A stretch of 64,000 bases of DNA from a bacterium (GCA_021790935.1 JAJYFL010000001.1:1-64000), one strand, 5' to 3'; positions 1-9,809 are shown, counted from the first letter of the stretch. Numbers and translations are program-made. Notes: a model not told the origin generated them from the letters alone.

Positions 1-2
1 AA

Positions 3-998
3 CGAACCGCCTACGCGCTGACGACGAACTACTACGGCATTGCGGCCGCCGGGGATCTCGATCCGCAGTTCTTGGCGATGCGCGAAGTGCAGGGGGCCGA
101 CGAACTGCAAGCGGTGCTCGGCTACCTTGCCAACGGTCAGCGCGGAGCGCCGCCTGCCGGCGCGCAAGAGGCGTATCCGCTCCCGGTGATGCGCTTCTTC
201 GAAAGCGACGAGCTGCTGCGTGCGCTCATCAATGCGAAGAGCGGGACCGAGTTTTTCTTCAATCGCCCGGCGATTGCGTTCGTCCATCGCGTGCTCGACT
301 GGGACGGCTCGCATCTGATCGCGCGCAACGATTTCGACATCGCGGAGTCCGCCATGGACGTGGACGGCTCGAACGAGTCGGCTGCCGTTGCCGATAATCT
401 CGCGCGCGGGATAATCGAGAACGCCGACGAGGCGCAACTCGCGATGGCCGTGGGGGCGCAGCCCGTGACCACGCGCGTCGTCTTTGCGCGGGCCGGTGCG
501 GCGGCGCCGGTGGTTGCCGTCGCACCCTCGGCGGCTCCGCCGCCCGTTCCAACGTTCGCCGCCGCCGCAATCGGAGACTCGCTCGCGCGAGGCGCCGTGG
601 TCGCGGTAACGCAGCCGGTGCGCGTCGGCGATGCTTCGCACGTCGCGTGGTGGGAGATCGATCCACAATCCGGCTCGACGATCGGCCGGATGGAATCGGG
701 CGCCGGGCAGGCGGAGGTAGAGTACGTCCGCACCTCGGATGTCGCCGCCGCGGCCGTCGACCATGCCACCCTCGTCTCCGACTTCGATCTGTGCTTGCTC
801 AGCGAGTCCGTGGGCGTGCTCGCGAAAGGCGGCTCGATGGCCGGCGCGCCCGCGAAGTGCGAGGCGCAGGCGCTCTGCAACGCCACCATGTCGGCGGCGA
901 CCGGCGCGTGGGCAAACTGGCTCTATGGTGAGGGCGGCGACAAGCTTGCATCGATCCTCGCAGGCCTCACCGGCCTCTACGCCAAGTTGTGCGGATGA
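3..998 (+). CDS. Hypothetical protein, 5' end outside window
   Basis: The frame is open from the left edge to a TGA at 996-998, giving 331 visible residues, so the true start lies outside the window. I do not recognise the family. The first half is compact (RFFESDELLRAL, FFFNRPAIAF, RVLDWDGSHLIARND). An Ala/Pro-rich linker follows at about visible residues 165-190. The last third has a WWEIDP..G...G segment that weakly recalls the WWRVD..G.T.G strings found next to some bacterial transglutaminase domains, plus four cysteines near the C-terminus. The stop overlaps the start of the OmpA-family gene, so the two are probably co-transcribed. Confidence 0.6.
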   Translation, partial: RTAYALTTNYYGIAAAGDLDPQFLAMREVQGADELQAVLGYLANGQRGAPPAGAQEAYPLPVMRFFESDELLRALINAKSGTEFFFNRPAIAFVHRVLDWDGSHLIARNDFDIAESAMDVDGSNESAAVADNLARGIIENADEAQLAMAVGAQPVTTRVVFARAGAAAPVVAVAPSAAPPPVPTFAAAAIGDSLARGAVVAVTQPVRVGDASHVAWWEIDPQSGSTIGRMESGAGQAEVEYVRTSDVAAAAVDHATLVSDFDLCLLSESVGVLAKGGSMAGAPAKCEAQALCNATMSAATGAWANWLYGEGGDKLASILAGLTGLYAKLCG

Positions 999-2473
999 TG
1001 CGTACGCGTTTGATTGCCGGCACCGTCATCGTCGTCGCCTTGGCCCTCGCGGTGATCGGCATACGGCTTTGGGCATCGAATCACGCAACGGCGCAGGAGC
1101 CGCCAGCGAGCGTAGCGAGCGCATCGCCCGCGCTCGCGGAGAGCTCGCCATTGGGTTCGCCTATGCCGTCCGAGACCGCGTCGCCAATGCCGACGGCGGA
1201 GCCGACGATACCGACGCCGCCGCCCGGTCTTCCGGCGGGTTGGGCGGACGAAACGGAACGAACCGTCGGTGGTCCCGAGGCCGACCTCGTCGTACGCACC
1301 GGCGCCATAGACAATTTCGGATTCGGATGGCCAAGGCACTTCACGCCCTTCTCCGGCGCCTCGACGCCGGTACACCCATGGGTTTGCACGCCGCGGCCCG
1401 GCGCCGCGCCCGGAACGGATCGCAGCATGTTGGGCACGGGCGTGACGCAGGCGGACCTGCAGAGCCGCCCCGCGGACGGTTACTCACGGTGCAGCAGTCG
1501 CCCCGACAATCTGCCGCAAGCGATCCCGCTCGCCGTCGGCGCGTTGCCGAGCAAGATTCACCAGGTGTTCTTTCAGATGTTCCTCGATGACTTTCAGCCG
1601 ACGGTCTTTCATTCGCATTTCCAAGTCTCGCTCAACGGAACGCGCATTCCATCGTTCGAACAGCCGATCAATCAGCTCGATCAGACGGGGCCGATCGGTA
1701 AGCTCGTAACGCTGCGTCTCTTGCCCGAATATTGGCCGATCCTACGTGCGGGCACCGTCAATCTCTACATCGACGATCCTACGACGGGCGCGCCGGATGG
1801 CTATGCAATCAATTTCGTGCGTATCTTGGTCAATCCGCACGGCTTCCGCTATACCGTCACGATATCGTGCACGGTCGTGGATGCTTCGACGCATAAGCCG
1901 ATCGCCGGAGCCGCCGTATCCGCCGCACAGGTAACAACGTCCAGCGACGCGGGCGGTCGCTGCGCGTTACGCGGCGTGCCGGCCGGTTTGGTATCCGTCG
2001 GAGCAAGCGCCATAGGATACGATAGCCAGGTCCAACTCCTCGATCTGCCGGCCGGAAACCACGGCGTTGCAAACTTCGCTCTGCGCCGCCATACGGAAAC
2101 CATCGCCGACTTGAAACGGGAGATCCAGCGCAACGGATCGGTCGCCATCTACGACATCCACTTCGACACCGCATCGGCAAAGCTGCGCCCCGACAGCCTT
2201 CGATCGCTCGAGACGATCGCGCAGCTCATCAAGAGCAGCCCCTCCTCGCATTGGATCATCGCCGGGAACACGGACAATCAGGGTGGTGCGGCGTACAACC
2301 TCGCGCTCTCAGTTGCTCGGGCTAACTCCGTCGTCAAGTGGTTGACCGAACACGGCATCGCCGCCAGCCATTTGACGGCGAAAGGCTACGGTTTAACGCG
2401 TCCGGTAGCCGACAACGCAACCGCAAGCGGTCGTGCGCTCAACCGTCGCGTCGACGTCTCGCTCGTAAAATAG
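995..2473 (+). CDS. OmpA-family protein with carboxypeptidase-regulatory-like domain
   Basis: A 492-residue exported protein likely to anchor the outer membrane to peptidoglycan. The ATG at 995 overlaps the previous stop (ATGA); a GTG at 989 in the same frame is the alternative. An N-terminal hydrophobic segment (about residues 5-27) is a signal anchor or signal peptide. A Pro/Ser/Thr-rich linker follows, then an unassigned beta-rich domain. Next comes a carboxypeptidase-regulatory-like fold (VVDASTHKPIAGAAVS...GRCALRGVPAG), and the last 110 residues form an OmpA peptidoglycan-binding domain. The domain shows IHFDTASAKLRPDS, then GNTDNQGG, and LTAKGYG.....N.....NRRVDV, the positions that bind diaminopimelate in this family. 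Confidence 0.88.
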   Translation: MMRTRLIAGTVIVVALALAVIGIRLWASNHATAQEPPASVASASPALAESSPLGSPMPSETASPMPTAEPTIPTPPPGLPAGWADETERTVGGPEADLVVRTGAIDNFGFGWPRHFTPFSGASTPVHPWVCTPRPGAAPGTDRSMLGTGVTQADLQSRPADGYSRCSSRPDNLPQAIPLAVGALPSKIHQVFFQMFLDDFQPTVFHSHFQVSLNGTRIPSFEQPINQLDQTGPIGKLVTLRLLPEYWPILRAGTVNLYIDDPTTGAPDGYAINFVRILVNPHGFRYTVTISCTVVDASTHKPIAGAAVSAAQVTTSSDAGGRCALRGVPAGLVSVGASAIGYDSQVQLLDLPAGNHGVANFALRRHTETIADLKREIQRNGSVAIYDIHFDTASAKLRPDSLRSLETIAQLIKSSPSSHWIIAGNTDNQGGAAYNLALSVARANSVVKWLTEHGIAASHLTAKGYGLTRPVADNATASGRALNRRVDVSLVK

Positions 2474-2498
2474 ACGCCACTAACGCAGGAGGGGTGAG

Positions 2499-3350
2499 AT
2501 GATTCTTGCAGCAGCTCTGGCCGGCGTTCTCAACTGCGGCTCGAATTGGAGCTGCTTCGAGGGCGCGCTTTCGAACGCCACGCCGGCGTCGGTGACGCGC
2601 TCCGTCACCTCGCAGGACGGCGGGCATCGCGAGACCACGACCTTCTCGCTGCACCTGACCAGCGTCTCGCCGCCGCTCGCGGTGCTCGCCGTACGCATCG
2701 AAGGCGCAAAGGAAGCGCAGATCGCCCGCATGCGTGAAACGTGCACGTTTCACGTAGATGCGCTCCGCGCGCTGCTCGAAGAGATCGATACGATGAACGC
2801 CATCTCGCCGATGGCTTTCATTGCGGCCGATGCGTGTGCCGGGCAACTGTTGCCCGGATTCGCGTCGATGAAGATGGCGACGAGTCTTTCCGCGCAGCAG
2901 CGCGCCGTGCCCGATGGATTCCGAGACTGCGGCTTCTCGATGGGATGCATGGTGCGGACGCTGGATCACCATCAGCCCGCGGTCGAGTGGAACGTAAGCT
3001 ATCTGCCGCTCTTCGGGCTCGATATCACCGCCGTCAGCCTGTTGCGCACCAGCGCCTTCAGCGGCAACGACGCGACGTTATACATCGACACCGTCAAGAA
3101 CACCGTCGTGCTCGACCCCGGCATGATCGCGCAGATGAAAGCCAAGCACGTTTCCGCCGCGAAAATCGCCCAGGCTCAGAAGAAGGCGAACGACTCCGCG
3201 CAAACGACCGTCGGCCTCGACGGCACCTGCCGCTTCAAGATCACGGTGCTGGAAGCGATGCTGCGCCGCTGGTACGCTGGCTCGATCTCGACCGACGACT
3301 GGAAACAAGCGCAAAGCTGCCAAGGCAAGATGTTCGCAGGCCGGCAGTAG
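2499..3350 (+). CDS. Secreted hypothetical protein with two internal cysteine repeats
   Basis: 283 residues, family not recognised. A strong ribosome binding site, AGGAGG at 2487-2492, sits just upstream of the ATG. The N-terminus is short and hydrophobic, so export is possible but the signal is weak. Two roughly 40-residue stretches look like copies of each other. One is near residues 78-118 (TCTFHVDALRALLEEI ... DACAGQLLPG). The other is near 240-280 (TCRFKITVLEAMLRRW ... QSCQGKMFAG). Both follow C-x-F-x(4)-L-x-x-[ML]-L...C-x-G. The gene lies 25 bases after the OmpA-family gene on the same strand, so an envelope role is reasonable but unproven. Confidence 0.75.
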   Translation: MILAAALAGVLNCGSNWSCFEGALSNATPASVTRSVTSQDGGHRETTTFSLHLTSVSPPLAVLAVRIEGAKEAQIARMRETCTFHVDALRALLEEIDTMNAISPMAFIAADACAGQLLPGFASMKMATSLSAQQRAVPDGFRDCGFSMGCMVRTLDHHQPAVEWNVSYLPLFGLDITAVSLLRTSAFSGNDATLYIDTVKNTVVLDPGMIAQMKAKHVSAAKIAQAQKKANDSAQTTVGLDGTCRFKITVLEAMLRRWYAGSISTDDWKQAQSCQGKMFAGRQ

Positions 3351-3491
3351 CCCAGCTGCGAGCGCCTGCGTTAGGATCAAGATCGAATTCGAGATCGCTG
3401 AAAGAGAGGGTCTTCCGCGTTTCAAGCGGATTCCCGCATGAGGTCGAGACCGCCGCAGTGGGAGTAGATTGCATCGATGAAATTCGCCTTG

Positions 3492-6164
3492 TCACGGTGC
3501 GGTCTGCGGAACGATCGAGACGCGGACGAAGTCCCCAGGGCGAACCCACTTCGTCATCGCTTCGCGAACCTGCGCCGGCGTAACGCTCAGCACCGCCTTC
3601 CAGTCGATCCCGATATTGCGCTTGGCGTTGCCGGGAAACCACGCAGAACCGAGGAGATTGTCGGCCAGACCGCCGTAACTGTCGCGAGCCAGCTCGCTGC
3701 GCGCAAGCCAGGTGGCTTTCGCCTGCGCTAGATCCGCGTTCGAAACGTCGGTCGTTTGCAGGCGGCGCAGGTCGGCGAGAAGCGCCTCTTCCGCCGCGCT
3801 CACGTTCTTCGGGTCGGCGGCAAATGAAAACGTGTACGTCGAGCGCTGATGACCGATGTCGAGATTCGAGCCGACGCCGTACACGTAGCCGTGCCGCGTG
3901 CGCAGATCCTGGACCAGGCGCGACGCCGTGCCTTCTCCCGTCAGGATCGTATCGGCCAGCTCGAGCGCATACGTATCCGGATTCAACAGGTGGATTGGGA
4001 TGATTTCACCCAGCTGCACGTAGGTCTGTGCCGTTGTCGGCGACGGGATCGTCGCCGACGACGGCCCATTGAGCGGGATCATCGGGTAGCCGAACATGGG
4101 TTTCGGCCCGTCGTTCTTCCACGCGCCGAAATGCCTTGCGATCTCGCGGCAGGCGTAGGCCGGGTCGACATCGCCAACGACGGCGATCCTCGTCTCGTCC
4201 GGACGAAACGCCTTCTCGTACCACGCATGAACGTCGTCGAGCGTCAAGGCGCGAACGAACGCGGGGGTTGGATGGCGGCGCACCGGATCCCCGTAAGGAT
4301 ACAAACCTGAATCCATCGCGAGAAGCGCTTCCCAGGGTGGCCGGCTCTGCTGAGATTCGAGGATGCTGCGGTAGTTTCGTTGGATGAGCGTGAAGCCGTC
4401 TGTGGGGAACCGCGGGTGCAACATGTCGTCGGCGAGCAACGCCAGCGAGCGATCGAAATCGCGAGCTCGCGCACTCAGGCCGAAGCTCGTCCCCACGCGG
4501 ATCGTTGCCGGAATCGCCTCCACCGCGGCGGCAAATGCCTTGCGATCGAGGGTCGTCGTTCCCCAACTCATCAGGGCGTTGGTCACCTCGGCTACGCCCT
4601 GGCGTCCGTGGGGAGCGTAGAGTGTTTGGTTGTTCTCGATGCTTCCGATCATCTCCACGACCGGCGCCAAGCGCGAGCGCGTGGCGATCACGCTGATGCC
4701 GTTGGGTAAGACGCAGGTCTTGGTGTTCGCAGGTTCGTGCGGTGGTGCGAGCGGCCGGTGGAATGAGGCCGCGGCCCAAGCGGGCAATGGTTCCGGCTTG
4801 GGATTCGTGTTGACGACGTTTTCACCGCCGCCGGTACGAGTGCGGCGTCGTCCGGGCAGCCCGCCGGGCGAGACGCGCAGAGCCAAACGATCCGAAGTTC
4901 CCAGGTACGCTCGCAGCACGCGGTCGACGTCCGCGACACCGACACGCGAGTACGCGTTGCGCAACACCTCAGGCCCGCGTAAGCCCAGCGAGAGCGCGTT
5001 CACCCACCCGAATGCGGTGCCGGGAATCGACGTGAGGTCGAACGCTCGCGCGTCCAAGATTCGGCGTTTCGCATTTGCTATCGCGTCGGCAGGAACGCCC
5101 CGTGCAACGATCTGCTTGAGCGATTGCTGCAGCGTCGCAAGTGTTGCGGCAGTACCCGTGCCTGGCCGCACGACGGCCGAAAGACTCGCGGTCGAGAACT
5201 CGGCCGTCGTCGACACGGATGCGGAAGCGCCCAAGACTTTACCGGAAGCGGCAAGGTCGGCTAGCGCGCCGCGTGGGTCGTCCAGGGCTGAGATCAGAAT
5301 CTGGCCGGCTGCGTAGTCGGGCGACCTCAAGCCCGGAAAACGGAAGGCAAAGCCGACGCTCCCCACCGGCACGTCGAGCGTCGCGTCGATGGTCTGCGCC
5401 TTCAGCGGTTGCAGCGCGATCGGTGCGCGCGACGGAAGCCTGGCGGGGGGTATCTTCCCGAACTCGGTTCGTACCACGCGCAGGGTCGCCGCCGGATCGA
5501 CGCCGCCCGCGATCACCAAGGTCGCGTTGTTGGGATGGTACCAGGCGTTGTAAAACGAGCGCAGATCCGGCGCCTGGATCGCATTGAAACTCTTGACGGT
5601 CCCGAGTGCATCCCGAACGTAAGGCGTTCCGGCGTAAAGGGCTTCACGCACTCTCTGCGCCAGCCCGAAGTTCGGATTGCTTTCGTCCGCGCGCACTTCC
5701 TGTTCGATCGCGCCGCGCTCGAGGTCCCAGTCCCTCTCGGAGATCGTCGCGTTGCGCATCCGATCGGCTTCGATGTGAAGGATCACGTTCAGATAGCGCA
5801 CGGCCGCGGTGAAATAGTAGTTGGTGGACTCGTTGGAGGTGTTCGCGTCGTACTGCGCACCCATCCGAGCTCCGAGATCCGCGAGCAGATTCGCCGAGAT
5901 CGAGCGCGTTCCGCGAAACATCATGTGCTCGACGGCGTGCGCCTCCCCCGGTTTGGTCTCCTGATCGGATCCCGCGGCGTATGAAATGACGACCGTGACC
6001 ACGGGTGCGAGACCGTCGGGCACGATGACCACGTGCAGCCCGTTGGACAGCCGCGTGTCGACGGTTCGTGCGGCGGAGTCCGCAGCGGAGGTCATTCTCG
6101 GCGCCGGTCGCACGCCTAAAAGCACGACGAGCGTTAAGCAAAGCAGGCGTTTCATGATGTTCAT
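3492..6164 (-). CDS. M16 family zinc metallopeptidase, two tandem M16 modules
   Basis: An 890-residue exported insulinase-type peptidase, probably periplasmic. The start at 6164 (MNIMKRLLCLTLVVLL) gives a clear signal peptide; in-frame sequence further upstream is low quality and was left out. The first module carries the inverted zinc motif HxxEH as HAVEHMMFRGT, followed about 75 residues later by the third-ligand region (ERGAIEQEVRADE). The second module (from about residue 455, TKTCVLPNGISVIATRS) lacks an HxxEH, as is usual for the paired inactive half. It converges with the upstream plus-strand gene and starts six bases after a small membrane reading frame. Confidence 0.93.
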   Translation of the reverse strand: MNIMKRLLCLTLVVLLGVRPAPRMTSAADSAARTVDTRLSNGLHVVIVPDGLAPVVTVVISYAAGSDQETKPGEAHAVEHMMFRGTRSISANLLADLGARMGAQYDANTSNESTNYYFTAAVRYLNVILHIEADRMRNATISERDWDLERGAIEQEVRADESNPNFGLAQRVREALYAGTPYVRDALGTVKSFNAIQAPDLRSFYNAWYHPNNATLVIAGGVDPAATLRVVRTEFGKIPPARLPSRAPIALQPLKAQTIDATLDVPVGSVGFAFRFPGLRSPDYAAGQILISALDDPRGALADLAASGKVLGASASVSTTAEFSTASLSAVVRPGTGTAATLATLQQSLKQIVARGVPADAIANAKRRILDARAFDLTSIPGTAFGWVNALSLGLRGPEVLRNAYSRVGVADVDRVLRAYLGTSDRLALRVSPGGLPGRRRTRTGGGENVVNTNPKPEPLPAWAAASFHRPLAPPHEPANTKTCVLPNGISVIATRSRLAPVVEMIGSIENNQTLYAPHGRQGVAEVTNALMSWGTTTLDRKAFAAAVEAIPATIRVGTSFGLSARARDFDRSLALLADDMLHPRFPTDGFTLIQRNYRSILESQQSRPPWEALLAMDSGLYPYGDPVRRHPTPAFVRALTLDDVHAWYEKAFRPDETRIAVVGDVDPAYACREIARHFGAWKNDGPKPMFGYPMIPLNGPSSATIPSPTTAQTYVQLGEIIPIHLLNPDTYALELADTILTGEGTASRLVQDLRTRHGYVYGVGSNLDIGHQRSTYTFSFAADPKNVSAAEEALLADLRRLQTTDVSNADLAQAKATWLARSELARDSYGGLADNLLGSAWFPGNAKRNIGIDWKAVLSVTPAQVREAMTKWVRPGDFVRVSIVPQTAP

Positions 6165-6169
6165 CGCCC

Positions 6170-6349
6170 CTATGCGGCACCGCAAGCGAATTCCGCGTTG
6201 CCGACGAGCCGTGCGTAACTGGGATGGTTGACAACGAAGAGTATGCTCGCGAGAAAGACGAGCATGAATATGATCGCGCTCCCGAATGCCACGGGGAAGC
6301 CGTAGCGGGTTGCGATCGACGTCAGGATCAGTGAGTTGAACGCGCTCAT
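6170..6349 (-). CDS. Possible small membrane protein or transporter C-terminal remnant
   Basis: A 59-residue reading frame ending five bases before the M16 peptidase start. Residues 17-43 form one or two hydrophobic segments (FPVAFGSAIIFMLVFLASIL), followed by a short polar tail. It could be a small membrane protein translated with the peptidase, or the last membrane segments of a lost transporter: the hydrophobic pair followed by a short tail resembles MFS C-termini. No good ribosome binding site is visible before the ATG at 6349. Confidence 0.3.
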   Translation of the reverse strand: MSAFNSLILTSIATRYGFPVAFGSAIIFMLVFLASILFVVNHPSYARLVGNAEFACGAA

Positions 6350-6964
6350 GACGTTCAAGCCGGTATCCCCATACGGCCGAGCTTTTCGACCCCGGAGTGT
6401 CGGTTTCCGGCATTGCGGGACCGGCCCGGCGATGTAATTCGGGGTTTGGACCATATCGGGGATGCAAAGGGTGGCATCGTGCGTCACCGAGCGCTGAAAG
6501 AGAGGCGCGTACATTCTTGGTGTGTACTTTGAGCCAACACGCCGTCGTCGGTTACGTCGGCTGATTACACCCCGGCGCGTCCCGGATGGCAAACCGTTGA
6601 ACCCGACCCGCTTCGGTGGGCGGGTTAGTTTTCGGCGTTACCATCCTGCCGAGCTTGGCATGTGATCGTACTCTTGCGCGACTCCTCGTCGTCTCTGGTG
6701 TTCCGCTGCAATCGTTGCCGAACCAGTTGCTGTGGGCCGGGTGTGTCAGGAAGCGTGCTGTCCGTAGCTGCTCGCGGTCATTGAAATGAGACCTGCTCCG
6801 GACGATCACGTTGTCGTCCATGCGCGATGTGCCCGACCGCAGGGTAGACCAAGCGCTTGAGCACGGTGCACAGGCGAAGCGCGCGGATGCGCGTGATCGT
6901 CAGTGGTGGCACCGGTGCTGGCGAGGGTGCGCGAGCGTGTGCTCCGACAGGTGCGGTTCGCGGC
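6350..6964. other. 615-base intergenic stretch without a convincing gene
   Basis: Every open frame here is short, rich in Arg and Pro and lacks a ribosome binding site. The only structure I see is the hairpin at 6600-6626, listed separately. The stretch separates the M16 gene from the DUF5916 gene on the same strand, so it may hold the M16 promoter, but I see no clear -35/-10 pair. Confidence 0.5.
6600..6626 (+). terminator. Terminator-like hairpin
   Basis: AACCCG pairs with CGGGTT (one bulged A) and CCC with GGG around the loop GCTTCGGT. On the plus strand the stem is followed by AGTTTTC, a weak T-tract. No plus-strand gene ends nearby, so its role is unclear; it could insulate the M16 gene from antisense transcription. 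Confidence 0.35.
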
Positions 6965-9013
6965 TCACGTCCCCTTGGCCGCACCGAAATAATGGATCCA
7001 CTTCACGATGAATTGAGGAACGGTCGAGAAGGCGCTCGCGTCGCCGTAGACCGCGTAGATCTCGTCCCGCCCGCGCAAGATTTGGTGGTAGGCAGCCGAG
7101 AGATTCCACCCCGTTTGGAAGACAGGCGCCGTTCCCAACACCGGCGCCGTGCCCATGATTCGCCGTAGGCCGAGCGCGAACGAAGCGTTCGGCCCGGACT
7201 GCAGCGTGTAGGCAACGCGCTCGAGCCACTGCTCGTAGCGCGGGCCGGCGTCCATGAACTGATTGCTCCGATCGAGTTCCAGAGAGACCGAGCCGGTGCC
7301 CCCTGCGCGCCGCGTGCTCGTCAGCGACCAGTAATCGAGCCGGCCGCCTCCGAAGCGGCCCGTGCTGTATGCCAGGGTGGTCGGCGTCGCGCTCTGGCCG
7401 TGCTGCGCGCCATTGTTGACGCTCGTGTTCTGCGCGCCGCTTCCGAGCGTTACCGCGAGCGTATTCTGCGTGACCGGCGCGAAGCTGCCGTCATTCAAGC
7501 GAAGGTAGCTCGAACCGCCGTTGAGGTTTACGTCAACCAGACCGCGGGTGAGCAGGTCGAAGCTCCACGACTGATCGGTTTGATCGAGTTCGCCGGTGCG
7601 ATCGTGGTATCGGTCGAGCACCCCTGTGACCGTGATGCTGCGAATCGCCGCACCGGGCCGTTGCAGCCACGCGTGGGAAAGAAAACCGCCCCATCCGGCC
7701 ACGTCGGGATGCCAGATGTAACCGTCGTACGGATTGAAGTACTGCCCGATCTTCCGCGTACTGAAGGCGATCGTCGTCGTCGGGTCGTACCAGCCCGCGC
7801 CGAGATCGTAGAGCTGCGCACGCGCCCCGTCGGCGACGCGCGACCCCGTATCGGCACCGTAGTTGAAATAACTGAAAATGTGCTTGTTGTCGCCGTACGA
7901 AACGCCGACCTCGTTGGTGTCGTCGTGAAACCCCGGCATATCAACGCCGACGCGCTGAAACGAAGCGCTCAGCGTCTGCGAGCCGTTGTGCCAGCCGATG
8001 GCCTGCGCTTGATCGATGCGCGCCTTCCCGACAGCGTCGAAGGCTCCGTATTGGAAAGCGCCCTGCGTTCCTTCCACCGCATACCCATCGCGCGGCGTGG
8101 GAATCGCCGGCGTGTAGAGCGGAATGATACCGGAGCAGATAGCGCAATTGAAGTTGTCGTATGCCTGCTGCCCTTGCGTGAAGAACGGACGCACCTCTTG
8201 ATACATGCGCCGGTACGCGGTCGGGGATATGGTCTGTTGATCGAGTTCGACGTTCGAATAATCCGGATGGATGGTCGCGTAGAACGACGAGGTCGCGGTA
8301 AACGGCACGGAGAGGTCCACGCCGGTGCGCGCGGTCGAGCCGCCGGCGCTCGCGCCGGCGATGCTCCCAAGATTGTAGACCTGCAGGCGCGGCTCCGGGC
8401 GAGCGGCTGCGGGTACGATGCCGCTCAACCGTCCGGCAAAGATGGCGGCATTGGGCGAGGTTTCATTCCGGTTGTAGGACCAAACGAGGATATCGCCGGT
8501 CGATTCGACCGATCGTGAGAACTGCGCGAGCCAGGCCCGCCCCGCCACGGCGCCCCGCATGACATCGAGCGGAATCTTCATCGTCACCTCGTAGCCGCCG
8601 GACGTGATGCGCCCGTACGACCACCACGTCGGCTCGTACGCCGAGTTTTCCGACGATGACTGGTAATGGGTGCCGATGGGATTCGCCGCAAATTCGTAAC
8701 TAAAGCCGTTCGCACCCGACGGCCACAGGTCAACGGTCACCTCGTCATCGGTTCCGAAGCCGACGTCGTTCGTATGCTGGGTTTCCACCACGGGCACGGA
8801 CTGCCGCGCCTCGAACGCGACGTAGAGGTACTTCGCGTCCGCGCTAACCAGAACCGTCGTGCGAAATGGGGCCGGCTTGTGCCTCTGCAAATCCCAGGCC
8901 AGCGAGAGGTGCGCGGCGTTTTCCCACCCGGCTGCATGCACGCTGTGCAAGGACGGTGGCTTCGCTGCTTGCGGAACCTTGATCAGTGCGGCGGCGATCA
9001 ACGCGACGAACAC
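6965..9013 (-). CDS. DUF5916 / CBM9-like domain protein with predicted beta-barrel
   Basis: 682 residues. The GTG at 9013 is the only in-frame start fitting the upstream stop, three bases away. After a signal peptide, residues about 20-200 resemble the CBM9-like domain of this family (YLYVAFEARQ, DDEVTVDLWP, YEVTMKIPLDVM). The DUF5916 signature follows: HPDYSNVELDQQ and VRPFFTQGQQ, matching the family pattern FSQVE.D......F.PEKRPFF.EG. The remaining 400 residues alternate polar and hydrophobic and are rich in Gly, Tyr and Trp, as expected of an outer-membrane barrel. The protein ends in a run of short beta-like segments rather than a classical terminal Phe. It is the last gene of the BlaI / pentapeptide operon; this partnership is not one I know. 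Confidence 0.85.
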   Translation of the reverse strand: MFVALIAAALIKVPQAAKPPSLHSVHAAGWENAAHLSLAWDLQRHKPAPFRTTVLVSADAKYLYVAFEARQSVPVVETQHTNDVGFGTDDEVTVDLWPSGANGFSYEFAANPIGTHYQSSSENSAYEPTWWSYGRITSGGYEVTMKIPLDVMRGAVAGRAWLAQFSRSVESTGDILVWSYNRNETSPNAAIFAGRLSGIVPAAARPEPRLQVYNLGSIAGASAGGSTARTGVDLSVPFTATSSFYATIHPDYSNVELDQQTISPTAYRRMYQEVRPFFTQGQQAYDNFNCAICSGIIPLYTPAIPTPRDGYAVEGTQGAFQYGAFDAVGKARIDQAQAIGWHNGSQTLSASFQRVGVDMPGFHDDTNEVGVSYGDNKHIFSYFNYGADTGSRVADGARAQLYDLGAGWYDPTTTIAFSTRKIGQYFNPYDGYIWHPDVAGWGGFLSHAWLQRPGAAIRSITVTGVLDRYHDRTGELDQTDQSWSFDLLTRGLVDVNLNGGSSYLRLNDGSFAPVTQNTLAVTLGSGAQNTSVNNGAQHGQSATPTTLAYSTGRFGGGRLDYWSLTSTRRAGGTGSVSLELDRSNQFMDAGPRYEQWLERVAYTLQSGPNASFALGLRRIMGTAPVLGTAPVFQTGWNLSAAYHQILRGRDEIYAVYGDASAFSTVPQFIVKWIHYFGAAKGT

Positions 9014-9016
9014 GTT

Positions 9017-9736
9017 TCATATACCTCGGACGCCCGTGAGATCGGCGTGCGCCCGCTCTCGCAGAATCTGCGCCGTCAACGGCGCGCAACGTCGCGCGTA
9101 CCGCGCGGAGCTGCAGATCTGAACGCCGACCAGCGTTGCACCTCGTAGATCCGCCCCGGCAAAGTCGCTGCAAGCGATGCGGCCGTCGCGTTCGCGCAAG
9201 CACAGAACTGCCCCGGAAAAGTCGGCGCCCCGTAGATTCGTCCCGCGAAAATCGTCGCCCGCCAGCCGCGAGCCGGCAAAGGAAGCGCTCGCAAAATCGG
9301 CAGCGCGAAAGCGCGCGCCGGCGATATCGATGTTCGCCATCACGACGCCGTGCGCGCGTGCATCGCTCATGTCGACCCCAGCGATCTCGGTGCCGCCGAA
9401 ATGGGCGCCGCGCAGCCTCGCGGCGTGCATGTCCGTCCCAGCGAGGCGCATGTCGCGCATATCGGCACCGCGTAAATCTGCATGACGCAAGTCGACGCCC
9501 GCGAAGTTCGCATGAGCGAGGTCCGCGTTTCGCAAATTTGCGCGCTCAAGGTCGGAGCCGACCCACGAGACACCCTGCAAATCGCGGCCCTGCAAATCCG
9601 CACCGCTCATATCGCAACCGACGCAGCTCGCCGGTATGCCGTCACCGGCCGCGCGGACCGCAGGGGACGACAGGGACGCCAGCGCGAGCGCGATTGCTAG
9701 ACAGATGATCGATTTCCGATGGGTATTCATTCTCAT
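9017..9736 (-). CDS. Secreted pentapeptide-repeat protein
   Basis: 239 residues; an ATG at 9730 has the better-spaced ribosome binding site (GGAG seven bases upstream) and would remove two residues. Residues 9-30 are a signal peptide ending in AVRAA. From about residue 38 to 215 the chain is made of five-residue repeats of the A(D/N)LXX type (GADLQ, ANLRN, ADLAH, ANFAG, ADLRG), which fold as a right-handed quadrilateral beta-helix. The repeat domain opens with a Cys pair (SCVGCDMSG) that is also found in the sensor of the BlaR-like protein upstream. Further cysteines lie near the C-terminus. It is probably periplasmic and is followed three bases later by the DUF5916 gene. Confidence 0.85.
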   Translation of the reverse strand: MRMNTHRKSIICLAIALALASLSSPAVRAAGDGIPASCVGCDMSGADLQGRDLQGVSWVGSDLERANLRNADLAHANFAGVDLRHADLRGADMRDMRLAGTDMHAARLRGAHFGGTEIAGVDMSDARAHGVVMANIDIAGARFRAADFASASFAGSRLAGDDFRGTNLRGADFSGAVLCLRERDGRIACSDFAGADLRGATLVGVQICSSARYARRCAPLTAQILRERAHADLTGVRGI

Positions 9737-9809
9737 TCTCCGGTAGAAGCGCGCAGGAAACCAGGCTCGTACCGCACGGGCCCTGCAGAGGGATTGAACG
9801 CTGGGGAAG

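Noticed and set aside
137-889. Long minus-strand reading frame opposite the first gene
   Set aside because: Antisense to a gene with credible protein composition; it is rich in Ser, Ala, Thr and Arg, as expected of a high-GC shadow.
6811-7229. Short frames on both strands near the end of the DUF5916 gene
   Set aside because: They are shadows of the DUF5916 gene or lack any start signal; the Arg/His-rich content is not protein-like.
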